The notes: generated from the letters alone by a model not told the origin. A DNA stretch of 64,000 nucleotides from Eutreptiella sp. 'Long Island Sound 2002' (GCA_964036045.1 OZ038380.1:119112699-119176698); one strand, 5' to 3'; shown: positions 42,642-54,514, counted from the stretch's first letter. Translations and numbers: made by a program.

Positions 42642-45017
42642 GGGCAGGCACTCACGGAGACAGGACGCCGGAAGAGACACCACATGGGGGCAGGAAACCA
42701 CCCAAGAACCAGGAAGGGGAGGGAGCGGGGACCAAGGCACGGAGGAAAACGGCACCACGGCAGGCGCCAGGACCCACACCCAGGATGGGCATACCACGAC
42801 AGGGGGACCAGCGCCGCCCCACCCCCACCAAACACCCCACGACACCCGGGGGCGCACCCCCCAACACACACCACCGAAGCAAGCATCGGACGCCGTGCGG
42901 ATCACACCAGCGCACACCCACCAGCCACCGGAAACCACACGGAGAATGGAGGGCACAACTACACGGGGAGAACGGGCCACACCCACATAGGAAGCCGCAG
43001 GGGACGCCGCCGCACAGCGCACCACCACGCCCTCACCGCCAGGCGACGACCCCGGCCGCCACAAGGGCCACCTCACAGGCATCAGAAGAGGACGAAGGCA
43101 CGGCCACAGCGACCAGGACTGGGGACCGAAACCCCCAGAGGACACGGGACCAAGGCACAGGCCCCCAGGGAGGGCAACCCCACGGACCGTCACGCGATCA
43201 ACCTACCCGACCCACCAACCCGAGCGGCACGCCCAAGCCCCCACAGCACGGACCCAGCGAGACACCCACGCCTAACCGCACCCCCCAGCCACGAGCCAGC
43301 CACACTCCGGCCCGCACTCCGCACCACGACACAGGCCAGGCTGACCTCCATTGACCCACTGCGGCACCACGCGAGACCACGGCACGACGCACCACAGCGC
43401 GCCACAGTGCAACGCGCCATAGCACGACGCGACGCGACGCGGCACAGAGCGGCACAACACGACACAACTGACCCTAACCTGAAGGACTAACCGAAGCCAG
43501 CCACCGCACACCCTGGAAGGCGCCGCACCAGCACGCCACACACCGGCACCGCAGGCCACACACGGGGCCACAACGGCGCCTGGCAACAACGGTGGCGGAC
43601 CACCCAGAAGGTTAAAACCGGCACCGCAGAGAGGAAAAGACACGAACAACCCCAGCCCCCTAACTCAGAACCACAAGCAGCCGCCTGGCGCAGCCGCCCC
43701 GCCGGCAGAGCCAGGACCTAACCCGGCAAGAAGGGGCGCCGAGCCCACCGTGTACACAGCCCACCCGACCCATGGGGCCGGAACGCGGCCAAACAGAACC
43801 CAACTGACAACAGCAGCCCGGAGGACAACACTGTATGCAGGCCAGTGCGTGCACCAGCCCAGGGAAGGCAGAAAGAGGAACAGGCAAGCCCTCCCACCAA
43901 AAAAAAACGGAGGGGGGAGGGGGAAAAGGCGCGAAAACAGCCCACAGCCGCCAAACCACCCGCCAACACCACCAGAGGCGGCCATACCCCCTCCCCCAGA
44001 AGGCACCGAAGACAGGACCCCCAAAGAGGCACAGGGGGACCACCCAGCCAAAAACGGCAACACCAAGCGAGGAACAGCGGCCCACTGGGAAAAGGGACAC
44101 CGAAACAAGCAGAAAAAAAAAAAGAGAGAGAGCCAGCAGCCCAGCCTGAAAGAAAGGGGATGGGGGGACAGGGACCACAAGGCCCGGGACAGGAACACCC
44201 AAAAGAAAAACAAAAAAAAAGAAAAATTAAAAAAAAAAAAGCGCAAAAAACCCACCTCGACAACCCAGCCAAGAAGGGCTGGGCACAGCCGAGACTCGGG
44301 CCCAGCACACACGCCCACACCGCACGCTGGTACCGGAAACCGCGGGGGGCAAGCGGGGCGCCCACACAACCACACACGTCCCATAAGCAGGCCGAAACCG
44401 AACCCCAACCACGAACACCACAAACAGCTGACACTAGAGGGACAACACCACAAACCGTGCCCAAACACACCCACCCAAGACCACAGCCAGGACTGGAGGG
44501 GTTAACGAAACCCACACCCAACCGCCAACCGGACCCAAACACAAACGCCGCACCACAGTAGGAAACCCAGTGCCCACAGCCCGGGCACTGAGGCAGCCCG
44601 TGCCATGCAGGTGACCCGGCCAAACGAGATCCGGAGACCGGGGGTAAGGCTGCATCCTAAGGCCTGCGCTGCTTTGAAACTCGAGGCGGAGCGTGCGACA
44701 CCCAAGCGCCTCGGAACCCTAGTACCAAGAACGTGCATGCATGCCTTGGGAACGGGATACGCCAGGAAGTCCGGTGAACCTCTAGGGTTCCGCCCAAAAG
44801 AGGGGACGTGCGCAAGCAGGGGTGCACACCCTCCCGGCGAGACACGCACGTCACGCTGGCGGCGATCAGCCCTCCCGGTGCCGCTTTGTTGGGGGCCAAC
44901 AGTCAGGTCTAGCGGGATGTAAGCCGCCTCCCCTCTTCACGCGCGGAGCCTCTTCCTGTTCGTCACAGGGGCTACACCAGGGGGAACCATGGGGCGCCTC
45001 TCCACGACCGAGTGCAT
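42642..45017 (+). other. LINE-A 3' non-coding region
   Basis: No convincing gene. The region has GCGACGCGACGC-type simple repeats (43370-43470), purine-rich and poly-A stretches at 44110-44240, and a final 400-bp block of more complex sequence that probably holds the 3' recognition signal. The basic frame 43845-44561 is lysine-rich because of the A runs and is not called. Confidence 0.6.
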
Positions 45018-45033
45018 CTACCTACCTACCTAC
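45018..45033 (+). repeat. LINE-A 3' tail (CTAC)n
   Basis: CTACCTACCTACCTAC ends directly at the target-site duplicate. Such short-unit tails replace poly-A in several LINE clades. Confidence 0.85.
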
Positions 45034-45046
45034 TCGATTGTACGCC
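45034..45046 (+). repeat. Target-site duplication of LINE-A, 3' copy
   Basis: TCGATTGTACGCC, identical to 32341-32353. Confidence 0.9.
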
Positions 45047-46980
45047 ATCCGCTAACTGTGGCAGGTGGATCGCATGATCCTTGTTTGGCCATCCGTCCCG
45101 ACGCGGGAGTTCTTTATAAAGGAACGCTCGCTCATGAGCGTGGTTGAGGAGGCGTTTGTCGTTCCCATCTACATCATTGCCACCACCACCACGTGCACTC
45201 TTCCCGAGGAAGCCATCGTTTCGGATGTAATTGATTGTGTCGGCAATATCACCGCAAAACATTGCGGCACCCCAAGGGTGCAAACTAGTGAACACCCTTT
45301 TGGCATCTTTGCCAAGCCAAAGTAAATATGGAGACCTTACTCTGGGGCATATTATACGTTGAAAAAGCTTGGCAACACCAGCGCATCTAAACACTTCGGG
45401 TTGGAATTCCCAGCGGTGCATATGATTTAGTAAGACAGACATTTGCTCAACGACGGCGCGCGCTCGTGATGGAACCTTCATTACTTTTGTCATCACACTC
45501 GGATTTGTAAGCAACCGCCACAGCTCCCCACCATCTGGTTGGCTCTTGCCCTTCAATGTCATGTTGGTTTTAGCCTTATTGAGCACCTGTTGTGCCTTGT
45601 TCCTTTGGTGCGGGGTTAGGCGTGTTGCATGCACACCAAGGAACTTCGTAATATACTTCCCCAGCCCAATAAGTAAAGCAACAGCACATAACAACAAAAT
45701 GATGACGGTCATCAATGTGCAAAAGTGGCTCGTTGGTGCAACCGCGGGCATGCAAGGCAGTTGCACCACGAGTGTATAAAGGTCGCATTTTTTTTCGCCG
45801 TTGTGGTACATGGCACACCATATTTGAGCTCACGGCACCATGTGGCAAATGGCTGCACACTACCCACACCAAAATAGGTGCTAAAACCCAATAAATCGCA
45901 TAGCCATGGGGAGTCACCTCCTATTAGGACACGCGCACGAAGGTAGTACGTGCCCAATACAGAATTCCCCTGTATCGATGATTTTCTGGACCGTGCTCAT
46001 TGTGCCGTGAAATAACGCACCTAGTACATCACCATCACTCTCTTGGCAGAGGGTAAGATCGAGAGTCGATGTGTATTGAGGTGTGCGCGCTTTTGACATG
46101 TGGTTCGCAAACGTGATTGTTGTTTGCACCCGCGAGCGTGAACCACATTGAAAGCCGTCAGCCCAAAATATAGCATATATAGGTGCGGAAAAATCATTTC
46201 GTTGAGCACACAAACTTTGGTAGAAATGTATGAAAAAAAGTCATTCAAATCCCAGCGTACGGCAATGGTGCCGTGTGCCTCAGTTTGGGTTCCTTTCTGC
46301 TTAGACGTCAACTGTTGCCATGCCTTCTCCATCACCTCGTTAGATGGAAGGCAGTGATGGAATGTTGGATGTATCAGTCGACGTGCAAGACCTTTTTTTG
46401 CGTTTAACCACTCAATGAGCCTTCGGTACCTATGTGCATAGTCGAAGCGGTTGAGATAGGTGCAACCGGTATAACCACGCGTCGTTCAACATTCACAGGT
46501 TCAACATTCAAGTTTGAAAACTGGGGTTTCCAGACGTGCCTTGCATGTGAGCACCATCCATGACAATCATAGGACACCAACTTTGAAGACTAGGGCAATA
46601 TGAAACGATAAAAAAGACCGTAGCTCGCATAGTCCGCATGGTTCCGCACAACCGCTGAAGTGAAGGCGGTTGAACTATGGTTGGGCGATCGAAAGAGTGG
46701 CGTCACCTTCTTTTTGGAATGTTGAGATCAAAAATAAGCCTCGCAGCTTCTTGCCCAGTGAATACCTTTGCTTGGCCATCGCAACATCGTTTGTCCACGC
46801 GCCGTGATGAGCTTACCCGGGCGGTATTGCGGTCCCAAAAACTCATCCCATGTTGATTGCTCGTGAATAGTTCCACTAGTCCGTCCTCGGCACACTATTG
46901 CATTAATCCACCATATTTTGTTACCAGAAAATTCGCAACATCATTGGTACTAGACAGTGTGGTTCAAAACACTAATAACA
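45047..46980 (-). pseudogene. Family D protein, left copy
   Basis: Read from high to low coordinates it is collinear with 54515-55788 and 63409-64000. Visible segments are MMEKAWQQLTSKQKGTQTEA (46335), CVLNEMIFPHLYMLYFGL, SGDSPWL-type text near 45900 and the frame 45811-45047 (LTPHQRNKAQQVLNKAKTNM, KSQPDGGELWRLLTNPSVMT, RSPYLLWLGKDAKRVFTS). The same residues recur in the right copy, which shows real coding origin. I do not recognise the family; the run ending in GDSPWLxxLLG resembles the closing Asp block of some eukaryotic transposase-like proteins. It is split by LINE-A at the 45034 end. Confidence 0.55.
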
Positions 46981-47079
46981 AATGTCGCACTGCTAGAATT
47001 CTACTAAGTTAAAATTGATTTCAATTAGCTATCGCTGCCTTGCGCTGCGGCCCGCGCGCGGCCGCCAGCGCTAGCCTGT

Positions 47080-47170
47080 GGTTCAACCGGTTCCACCGGT
47101 GCTTCAACTGGCTCAACTGCCACTTGTTACTCAAAAAGGTGGTAAAACTGGTTCAACCGCCGCTTGAACC
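47080..47170. repeat. GGTTCAACC-rich cluster at family D inner end, left arm
   Basis: GGTTCAACCGGTTCCACCGG, then CTGGCTCAACTG and CTGGTTCAACCGCCGCTTGA. It is the reverse complement of the cluster at 54370-54465. Confidence 0.7.
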
Positions 47171-48288
47171 ACCGAACGTATGGTGGGCAATTTTCTGAAC
47201 GTAGGGGGGTGTGGGCCGTTTTCAGCCAAATTCCCCTGTTCTCGCCATTTTAGGCCACCTTGGGAATACCGTATCTCCATCGAGAAATGAAGGTAGCCAG
47301 AAGGTAAGGACCATTTCTGTATCATAGCACCAAAGGTCAGTCGCACTCCTTTTTCGTATTTGCTCCTCCGGCCTAGCAAGAGATATGCAACATACGGTGC
47401 TCCCATGTCCCAAACATTTGCCTTTTTGGCTGTATTGTGCCCCGTTGCCTGACTGTCTCCTCGGAGCACAGTGGGCAGGCAGCAGAACAGCAAGCAAAAC
47501 CCCAATGCACAGGGTCAGAGGGAGTATCGAGAGAGGTGCATGGAGGCTTGGCTCGGCAGCCTCGCCCCAAAAGCCTCCCCTGGTTGGCCACCCAAGGCGA
47601 CCAATTTTGCCAATTTAGCATTGTCAGGGTACATCGCGACACCTTGACGCCAGCATGCCAGTGAATCTGAGGGAACCAGATTGCATACACCCTTTGGACA
47701 GTTTCTAGTCGAAGGATACAGGGTTGGTTGCTTCGGCCCTGCCATCCTGTGGCCGAACCGACGGAACATTTTTGGACTTTTTTAGGCCAAAGTTTGTTTG
47801 GGCCGAAACAGCTGATCCTCAGTCCGCAACTCCTAGTGGATATTGGCGGGCCCATATCTCAAACTCTGAAGGGTGTAGGAACAACCCATCTGAGGAGCAT
47901 CCAGAGCTTCTGTGGATTTGCGCAGGAGTCAATTGACTTCTGAGAACTCGTTCATGGCTGAACAGGACGCTCCTGCCTTGGCAGGGCTCCAGGTTCAATC
48001 CTGAGCAGCTCCGTGGGTTGTATTTGAACCCCCGCACCCGCGTGCCACAAGGGAGGTGGGACCTGGGTGTGGAATATGTAATAGGACTGAGTCTTTTTTG
48101 CCTCTAGGCGCTCTTACCCTAGTCTATGGCTTAACCCACCTGTGTACATACCTTGATGTGGTGTTGTACATACTTTGGTTTTTTTGCAGGGTGGAAACGA
48201 TCCTGGAACGCTTTGTTCTATGACAATGCCCCTGAGAGTGCAGTTCCTTACCTGCCAGCTTGCTCAGGTGTTCTTAACAGGGTGACGC

Positions 48289-48519
48289 GTGGGCCCCTGC
48301 TGGGTTTGGCTTGTGTACTTCTCAGAGGCGGTTGGAAAGGTTCGCAAGGGCTGCCCCTGCTACCTGAAAGATGTCCTTGATTACTGCCCTAATAGGTGTG
48401 ATGAAATCCTGCAGGTGTTCAAAAACAGTACCAAAGCAGCAAGTAGAGCAGTAAACAGGATGTGGATTGAATCAATGAATAGCTTTGAAATCCAGTGTAT
48501 CACAGAGGGCTGCAGATAG
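48289..48519 (+). CDS. Unrecognised short ORF, possible exon
   Basis: A 76-codon frame at the inner edge of the left arm. From residue 18 it reads RKGCPCYLKDVLDYCPNRCD, then ILQVFKNSTKAASRAVNRMW, ending ITEGCR. The composition is protein-like with several Cys, but there is no second copy and no recognisable domain. Bases 48520-48984 after it hold nothing I can name. Confidence 0.25.
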   Translation: MGPCWVWLVYFSEAVGKVRKGCPCYLKDVLDYCPNRCDEILQVFKNSTKAASRAVNRMWIESMNSFEIQCITEGCR

Positions 48520-48984
48520 ACAAATCAGTCTTAAGTACAAAGATTCAATGAAAATTGAGTAAAACAAATCATTTTTATGTGAAAGGTTACATGACTCTGG
48601 CCTCCAAACTAGCATCAAGCACTTCATGTGCACTTCTTTGGATGAAATCGAGTTGGTTAGAAATGTGGGGCTGAAGAATTAGGCGGGACACGGAAAATGA
48701 CTTGGCCAGCATGGCCAAGCAACTGAATTCAGAAACAGTTAAAAGATAGAACTACACAAATTGGTAGAATCAGTTGAGTATAGGGGTCCTGAGGTGGGGG
48801 ACCACTAGGCTTAACCTACAAGCCCTTAGGCATGAAGTGCCTACTTTAGTTCGGTATAACCTCCATGAAGGAAGATACCTCCGCTCAGTTGAGTGGTAGG
48901 AGTGAACTTCATGGGGGGCTAGGGTTACAACCATAGTTACTTTGACAAAGTGTACTTTGAACTTCAAAAGAGAGATAAAAGAGA

Positions 48985-51740
48985 TTAAGTAAGTCTCAGC
49001 ATCAACAAAAGGGTTTGAGGGGGGGCGTGGCCTGCATCAAGTCCTCCAAGAAGAACATTGCAGTGCCTTTTTCTTACAATGGCTCTCCACCTCTTGACGG
49101 CAACATGCGGGGCGTCCACCCGCTCCTGCTCGTTGAGCCACTTTTTGGCGTCATTGAGGGTCGTGATCTTCCCCTCCTTGGCCTCATGGAGCACTTCCGG
49201 CAGTCGCCACGGAAAACATTTTTGGGACATACTTCTCCGCCTGGGCGGGATCCATGTCCTCATTGACAGTCCTCCCCAAATTGTCCAGCTTCTCCAAGAA
49301 GCAGTCGAGGTTGAGGGGGTTCCCATTGTACATGGGAGGCGGGATGTCCTTCAGGTCTTGCAACAAGGGGGCGTCCGCGTCCTTAGAGACCAGGAACGCC
49401 AGGCGCGACAGCAACGGAGGCTCCCATCGGCATTCCCTGTGGTCCCCGCGGCTGCCACGTGCATTTCCTCCTCAATGTCTGGGCAGCTGCGCCGCGGCTC
49501 CTCCACGTGCGACCCTCTGAGGACACCTCGGCGTACGCCATCCATGTACTCTTCCTCCTCACGGTGCCGGCGGCTCTGGCTGGCAGCCGCCAGTCGCTTT
49601 CCAGGCTGAGGTGATCCGGAAGTTCTTCAGGGGGTGTCAATCTGCTCCGTCAATGTCCACCTCCATATCCTCCTCGGGGACCTCATCTCTCAGCGCTCCA
49701 TATCGGCCATACGCCAGTGGCGCTGGTTCTTGGGCGCGATTCGGGCGCTTTGGGTGCATGGGGGAGTAGAGAGGGTCACAGCATCAGCGGTAGTCCCCAC
49801 CCAGCTACTGATGACCCTTCCCTCCGCTGCCAAGCCCGCAGGGCATGTACTCGCTTAGATGGGCTCGGGGGCATGGGGTCTGAGGGGACGAGTTCTGGGT
49901 CCATAGCCATCTTTCGACGAGCCCAATTCCATGAGCAGCTAGTCGCTTTGAGCGCTCTCCAGGCGCTCCAGCCTGTCCAGCCTCCTGTGCAGCTGGGTGA
50001 CCAGACCGCTATGCTCCTTGGCTTCCCTCCTTGGGATGTCGGGGTCCTTCTTCGCCTTCCCAGCAATGGTTGCACACTGGTTGGTCTCGTTCTTGTTGAT
50101 CTGGACCTTGCGCTCCAAGACCCGGATCCTCCCCTTGAGGTACACGATCCAGCTCAAGGTGCTCTCAGGGATGTTCCCTCCCGGTGGTCTGACTCGGAGG
50201 TCTCTGTCTGGGGGTCCCCCAGGTTGTCATCTGCCTGGTGGTCCTCCGGGCTGTCCGCAAGGTGGCAGTCCCCCGGGAGGTCCTGCGCCTGGGGGTTCTC
50301 TGAGTTGTCCGCCATCCAGGGGTCCTCCTCGCGGGGGTCTATGCCAGACGCCGGATGATTTGGAACCTGGGCCGAATCCCATGTCCTGGTCACAGTCTAT
50401 GTCCCCCCATCACAATCTGGTCTTCGGCGGGGGTTGCATGGGGTGCTTTGCTTACTGCGGTACGGAGGTGCGAGGCCCTCTCTGTTCGGCCCCGCAGGGC
50501 CGCATTTCCCTCTTCCACCGCCGGCTCCGGCCACTCCTGGTCTGTATCCCGTGGGCTCTCGGCGATGCCGGCGGTCTGGTCCATCACCATCGCTGCAGGT
50601 GATTAAAGGGTCAGATTCGTGTGCATGCCCCTCAGCAGGCCTCCGTGCCCCTTCCGGGGTCTTCCTCTTGCCCTTGTGGTGGTGACAGGGGCGCAACCGC
50701 TGTCCTTGCTGCTCCGCAAGTCCTCTGCGTCCGGCCGGATCTTCATCCTGGAGGCAGAGTCCCCTTCGAAGAGCTTTCGAAGGGTGTCCAGGCGGGACCG
50801 CCCCGGAGACGTCCCGCGCTTCATCTTCTTCTCGGCCCCCTCCATTACCGCAGCAGTGGCGTCAGCGGCCTGCCTTTCGGCCTGCTCGTGAGCAAGGGCC
50901 GTCTCCTCCTCATGCACTCTTTGCAGTTGGGCCTTCCTTCCTTCCAAGGCCCCGATATCGGCTTCGGTCTTGGCCCTCACCTCGCCGACCTTCCTCGGCA
51001 GGGCCTTGATGCCCTCCGTTTATGCGGTGTCCACTTGAGCCTTGGCCAAGGCCTGCTGATGGGCATTTTCCTCCGCTTCATTCCTTGCCCTGTCTTCGCC
51101 GAGGGCTTCCTCCAACCTCTGGACCTCTGCCATCTGGGCTTGGCGGGCTTCGCGAGCAGCGGCCAATTCCCTCGCGGCCGCCTCTGCCTCACGCCCTTTA
51201 TGGGCAGCCGCCGCTACCCGCGCGTCGGCAACCCCGTCCGCAACGGCGAATGGATCGCTCTGCCCTGCTCACACTCGACTGCCTCTTGCTGGGTGATGAG
51301 AACGGCTCAATCCAGGGCACCATTCTGCCCCGCGGCTCGGTCTGGGGCATCCTGGAGTTTGCAGGGCACGCCGCAGACACGTTCGCAAGTGCGGGCCAAT
51401 TCGCCTCGTGCAGGGGAGGCGCTGCTGCTGTGGGAGGGCACTTCCTTCTGGGCCGGCTCAAGGATCGCCTCAGAGGCTGCGGACGGGGCTTTGCTCTGGA
51501 TCTTCGGGCAATGAAGTTGCCGAGGGTGGCAGCCCCGGGCTGGGCCTGCCGTTGGCCCCTGTCTGCCTCTTGGAGGTAGTGGCTGAGGGTGGGGAGCTGT
51601 CGGATGCCACGTCAGACATGCCACCGCCTCCATTGCCACTGGTGCTCGTAGCCCAGAGCTTGAAGTTCCGCTTCGATCTTGCGAGACTTTGATGCCTCTC
51701 GCGGATCTCTTTGTACTGAGGGGCATTCAGGCCACCCTCA
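48985..51740 (-). pseudogene. Gypsy-type gag, minus strand, decayed
   Basis: Reading from high to low coordinates: a Gln/Ala-rich start; a long coiled coil (ADIGALEGRKAQLQRVHEEE, HEQAERQAADATAAVMEGAE, 50980-50800); an AT-hook-like TTTRARGRPRKGHG near 50660; acidic linkers; a second coiled coil near 50150-49990 (GRIRVLERKVQINKNE); and a capsid-like segment LKDIPPPMYNGNPLNLDCFL with EKLDNLGRTVNEDMDPAQAE (49360-49230), typical of Ty3/gypsy gag. No pol follows on either side in the spacer. Stops and frameshifts are frequent. Confidence 0.55.
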
Positions 51741-51859
51741 GACTTGGAGTGGCCGAACTCCGAGGCCTCCTAGAATCTCATCACGAGGCCTTAGATGATC
51801 GCCAGGGTGGGGACCTGGCGCACGTTTGCGGTGCTGGCCATGGGATTTGGTCCTTGCTG

Positions 51860-52080
51860 TTAGTGCGGGGGATGCAAGGACTTGCCGATGTCACAGACCC
51901 CCTGCTGTTGAAACGGATGCTGCACACACTGTTGATGAGGATCCTGCAAACCCTAGTGGATGTTGAAGTTCTCTCTTTGTTAACGCGGCTGCTGCAAGTA
52001 CTTGTGGACGTCAGAGTACTTCAGTTTTTGATGCAGCTGCTGCAGGGACTCGCGGATATCAGAGTCTTGCTTGGTACCCC
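51860..52080. repeat. ~66-bp tandem repeat upstream of the minus-strand gag
   Basis: About four diverged units of the type CTGCTGCAAGTACTTGTGGA with CGTCAGAG. On the minus strand they encode Gln-rich text (ESLQQLHQKLKYSDVHKYLQ) with stops. Confidence 0.55.
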
Positions 52081-52954
52081 ACAATGGTCTTGAGATTCTC
52101 GCGGGCCGGTCACTCGTTGTACTACTCAAACACCCCGAGTGGCACCCTGGGACTGGGTACCTGAGCGGCAGTAGAACGCTTTTGACCCGGAATTATGGGG
52201 GCTGTGTCAACGGGTCACCCTGCCGCGGACACGCAAGCAAGCTTGCAGGTAAGGCACTGCACTCACTAGGATCGTTGCCATTGTGCAAAAAAAAAAACAG
52301 AGTACGTACAACACCACATCAAGGTGTGTACACAGGTTGGTTAAGCCATAGACTATGGTAAGAGTGCCTAGAGGCAAAAAAGTGCCATATCACATCCCAT
52401 ACACAGGCCACACGTCCCTTGTGGCACGCAGGTGCGGGGGTTCAAATACAACTCACGGACCTGATCACGATTGAACCTAGAGCCCTGCCAAGGCAGGAGC
52501 GCCCTGGTAAGCCATGAGAGAGTTCTCAGAAGTCAATTGACTCCCCTATAATCTGGGGGTGCTCCAGATGCTCCTGGGATGGGTCGTTCCTATACCCCTC
52601 TGAGCTGGAGATATGGGCCCACCAATATGCACTAGGAGTTACGGACTGAAGAGCAGCTGTTTCGGGCCAAATCAACTTTGGCCTAAAAAAGTCCAATTTT
52701 GTTCCCTCGCTTGGACCACACGATGGCGGGGGCAAAGCAACCAACCCTGTATCCTTCAACTACAAACTGTCTGGAGGGCCTATGCAAACTGGTTCCCTCA
52801 GATTCACCGGCATCCTGGCGTCACAGTGTCGCCACGATGGCTGACGATGCCAAAATTGGCAGAATTGGTCGCCTTGGGTGGCCAAACAGGGTAGGCATTC
52901 GGGGCAACCCTGCGAAGCGGAGCCTCCATGCACCTGTCTTGATATTCCTGACAC

Positions 52955-54030
52955 GTATTGGTATGCCCCTGGATCTTGGCTACTGAAATACGCTCCATGG
53001 GGAAGAGCTTGTGGTCTTTCAGACCCACTTTCATACTCTTCGTTGAGGCATATGGAGCACTCATTTGAGAGGCAATATGAGCACTCTTCAGGAGTAATTG
53101 TAAGAGCAAGTAGGCACAAGAGAACCCGTAATACCACGCAAATACAAATTGTTCTAGGACCTTTGCTCGCCCGATGACACAATTTGGTGTCCTGAGAGAG
53201 GAAGGGAGCGCAAACAAGGCAATGACTTAGATCAATACACATGTAAACATACCTAAGTACCAAACCATGTGCTAAGGTTAGATTCTTAGGAAGAATCACA
53301 GTAAATCAGGGCACCACAGGCCCTATGACCTGAGATTCAGGTCGTCAACGACTGTCATCGACAGGAACTGTCCTATGGTCAACATGTCTAAGTCAGTTCA
53401 GGGTCAAGCCAAGGTCAAACAAGTCAAACAGAGTCAAACATATGTTGAGAAAATGGTTAAAACTTGAAAGATGGGTCTCCTCCCATGTGCCAGCCTAGAG
53501 GCCTTAGGGAATTCTGGTGCCATATGATTTTTTTCTGAAAATCTATGGACTTATACTTAATATACCCCATTGGGGGGGGAACAGCGTGGCAGCAAGCTGT
53601 CAGGAAAAAATTGCTCACATAGTTCATTTTCACGAAACCTGCCAAAGAATACACTAAGCATCCACAATAATTCATTAGGAATTGGTATCAAAACAGCTTT
53701 TCTGTAGCTTTTGCGCACTTCCACGACATTTTTCATCAGAAAAATGATGTCGTAAAAATGACAGCGACGACTGGCGCACGGTGGCGCGCCGTTGGTTTCT
53801 AATTACTTTGAAGGTTCAATGAACCTTCAAATACATTGGAAACTTCAGAAACCTTATAAAAGCTCACTATAATAGCTATCTCCAGGCCAAGCTGGAGCTG
53901 CTACTACACAGCAGCTGGCATCTGTATGGGTGTGTCAGTGAACTCCTGGAGGTTTCCTAGCTTCCAAGGAGATACGTCTACCTACAAAAATAGAATTTGC
54001 AAATGAGCACATGGCCACATATGCATCACT
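52955..54030. other. Unmatched ~1.07-kb segment in the right arm
   Basis: The segment is absent from the left arm. No protein-like frame. It contains a near-perfect palindrome at 53807-53831 (TTTGAAGGTTC/GAACCTTCAAA). It may be an insertion in this arm or a deletion in the other. Confidence 0.5.
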
Positions 54031-54369
54031 GCCTTTGATTATGTGCATTGGAATTTCACTTACTGTTCCGCTGGCTGCTTTCTGTGCTCCGAGGAGAGCA
54101 GTCAGGCGACGGGGCGAAATACAGCCAAAAAGGCACATGTTTGGGACGTGGGAGCACCATATGTTGCATATCTCCGGCTAGAACGGGTGCAATTGACCTT
54201 TGGTGCTATGATACAGAAATTGTCTCTACCTTCTGGCTACCTCCATCGCTCCATGGAGATACGGTATTCCCAAGGTGGCCTCAAACGGCAAGAACAGGGG
54301 AACTCGGCCGAAGACGGCCCACACTTCCCTAGGTACTGGAAATTGCACACCACCTGTTTGGTGGTTCAA

Positions 54370-54465
54370 GTGGCGGTTGAACCAGTATTACCACGTTTTT
54401 TGGTAAAGTGTGGCCGTTGAGACAGTTGAACCACCGGTTGAACCGGTTGAACCACAGGCTAGCGC
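54370..54465. repeat. GGTTGAACC cluster at family D inner end, right arm
   Basis: GCGGTTGAACC, then CCACCGGTTGAACCGGTTGA ending in ACCACAGG. It mirrors 47080-47170. Confidence 0.7.
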
Positions 54466-54514
54466 TGGCGGCAGCGCGCGCGCCGCAGCGCAAGGCAGCG
54501 ATAGTTAAGTTAAA

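Larger units (their letters stand above)
32354..45033 (+). mobile_element. LINE-A: 12.7-kb non-LTR retrotransposon, apparently full length
   Basis: Bounded by 13-bp direct repeats and ending in a short-unit (CTAC)n tail at 45018-45033, the marks of target-primed reverse transcription. It carries in order: a 5' leader, ORF1, APE-type endonuclease, RT, RNase H with a CCHC-like tail, ORF3 and an SR-rich ORF4, then about 2.4 kb of 3' non-coding DNA. It is inserted in the left family D copy. LINE-B is a relative. Only a handful of stops and frameshifts are seen, so the insertion is fairly young. The GC content is far above its target. Confidence 0.9.
45034..48295. repeat. Left arm of a large imperfect palindrome
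   Basis: The arm is the reverse complement of 52205-55788 plus 63398-64000. Matching blocks include ACCAAAGGTCAGTCGCACTC (47330, opposite GACCTTTGGTGCTATGATAC at 54197), the GTCAATTGACTTCTGAGA block near 47929, opposite TCTCAGAAGTCAATTGACTC at 52524, and AGTGCAGTTCCTTACCTGC at 48237. The spacer between the arms is 48296-52204. Confidence 0.8.

Noticed and set aside
41729-43354. 541-codon ORF overlapping the SR-rich ORF4
   Set aside because: Out-of-frame shadow of the repeated Pro-codon-rich DNA, and it lacks the compact C-terminal domain seen in the other frame.
43845-44561. Lys-rich 238-codon ORF in the LINE-A 3' region
   Set aside because: Lysines come from poly-A runs; it lies in the part expected to be 3' UTR.
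45546-45811. Transmembrane segment in family D (TVIILLLCAVALLIGLG)
   Set aside because: The hydrophobic run lies where the two copies disagree in frame. The other frame keeps conserved text there, so this is probably a frameshift artefact.
51689-52093. Leucine-rich plus-strand ORF resembling an LRR protein
   Set aside because: The apparent repeats come from the 66-bp tandem units at the start of the minus-strand gag; the opposite frame fits the element better.
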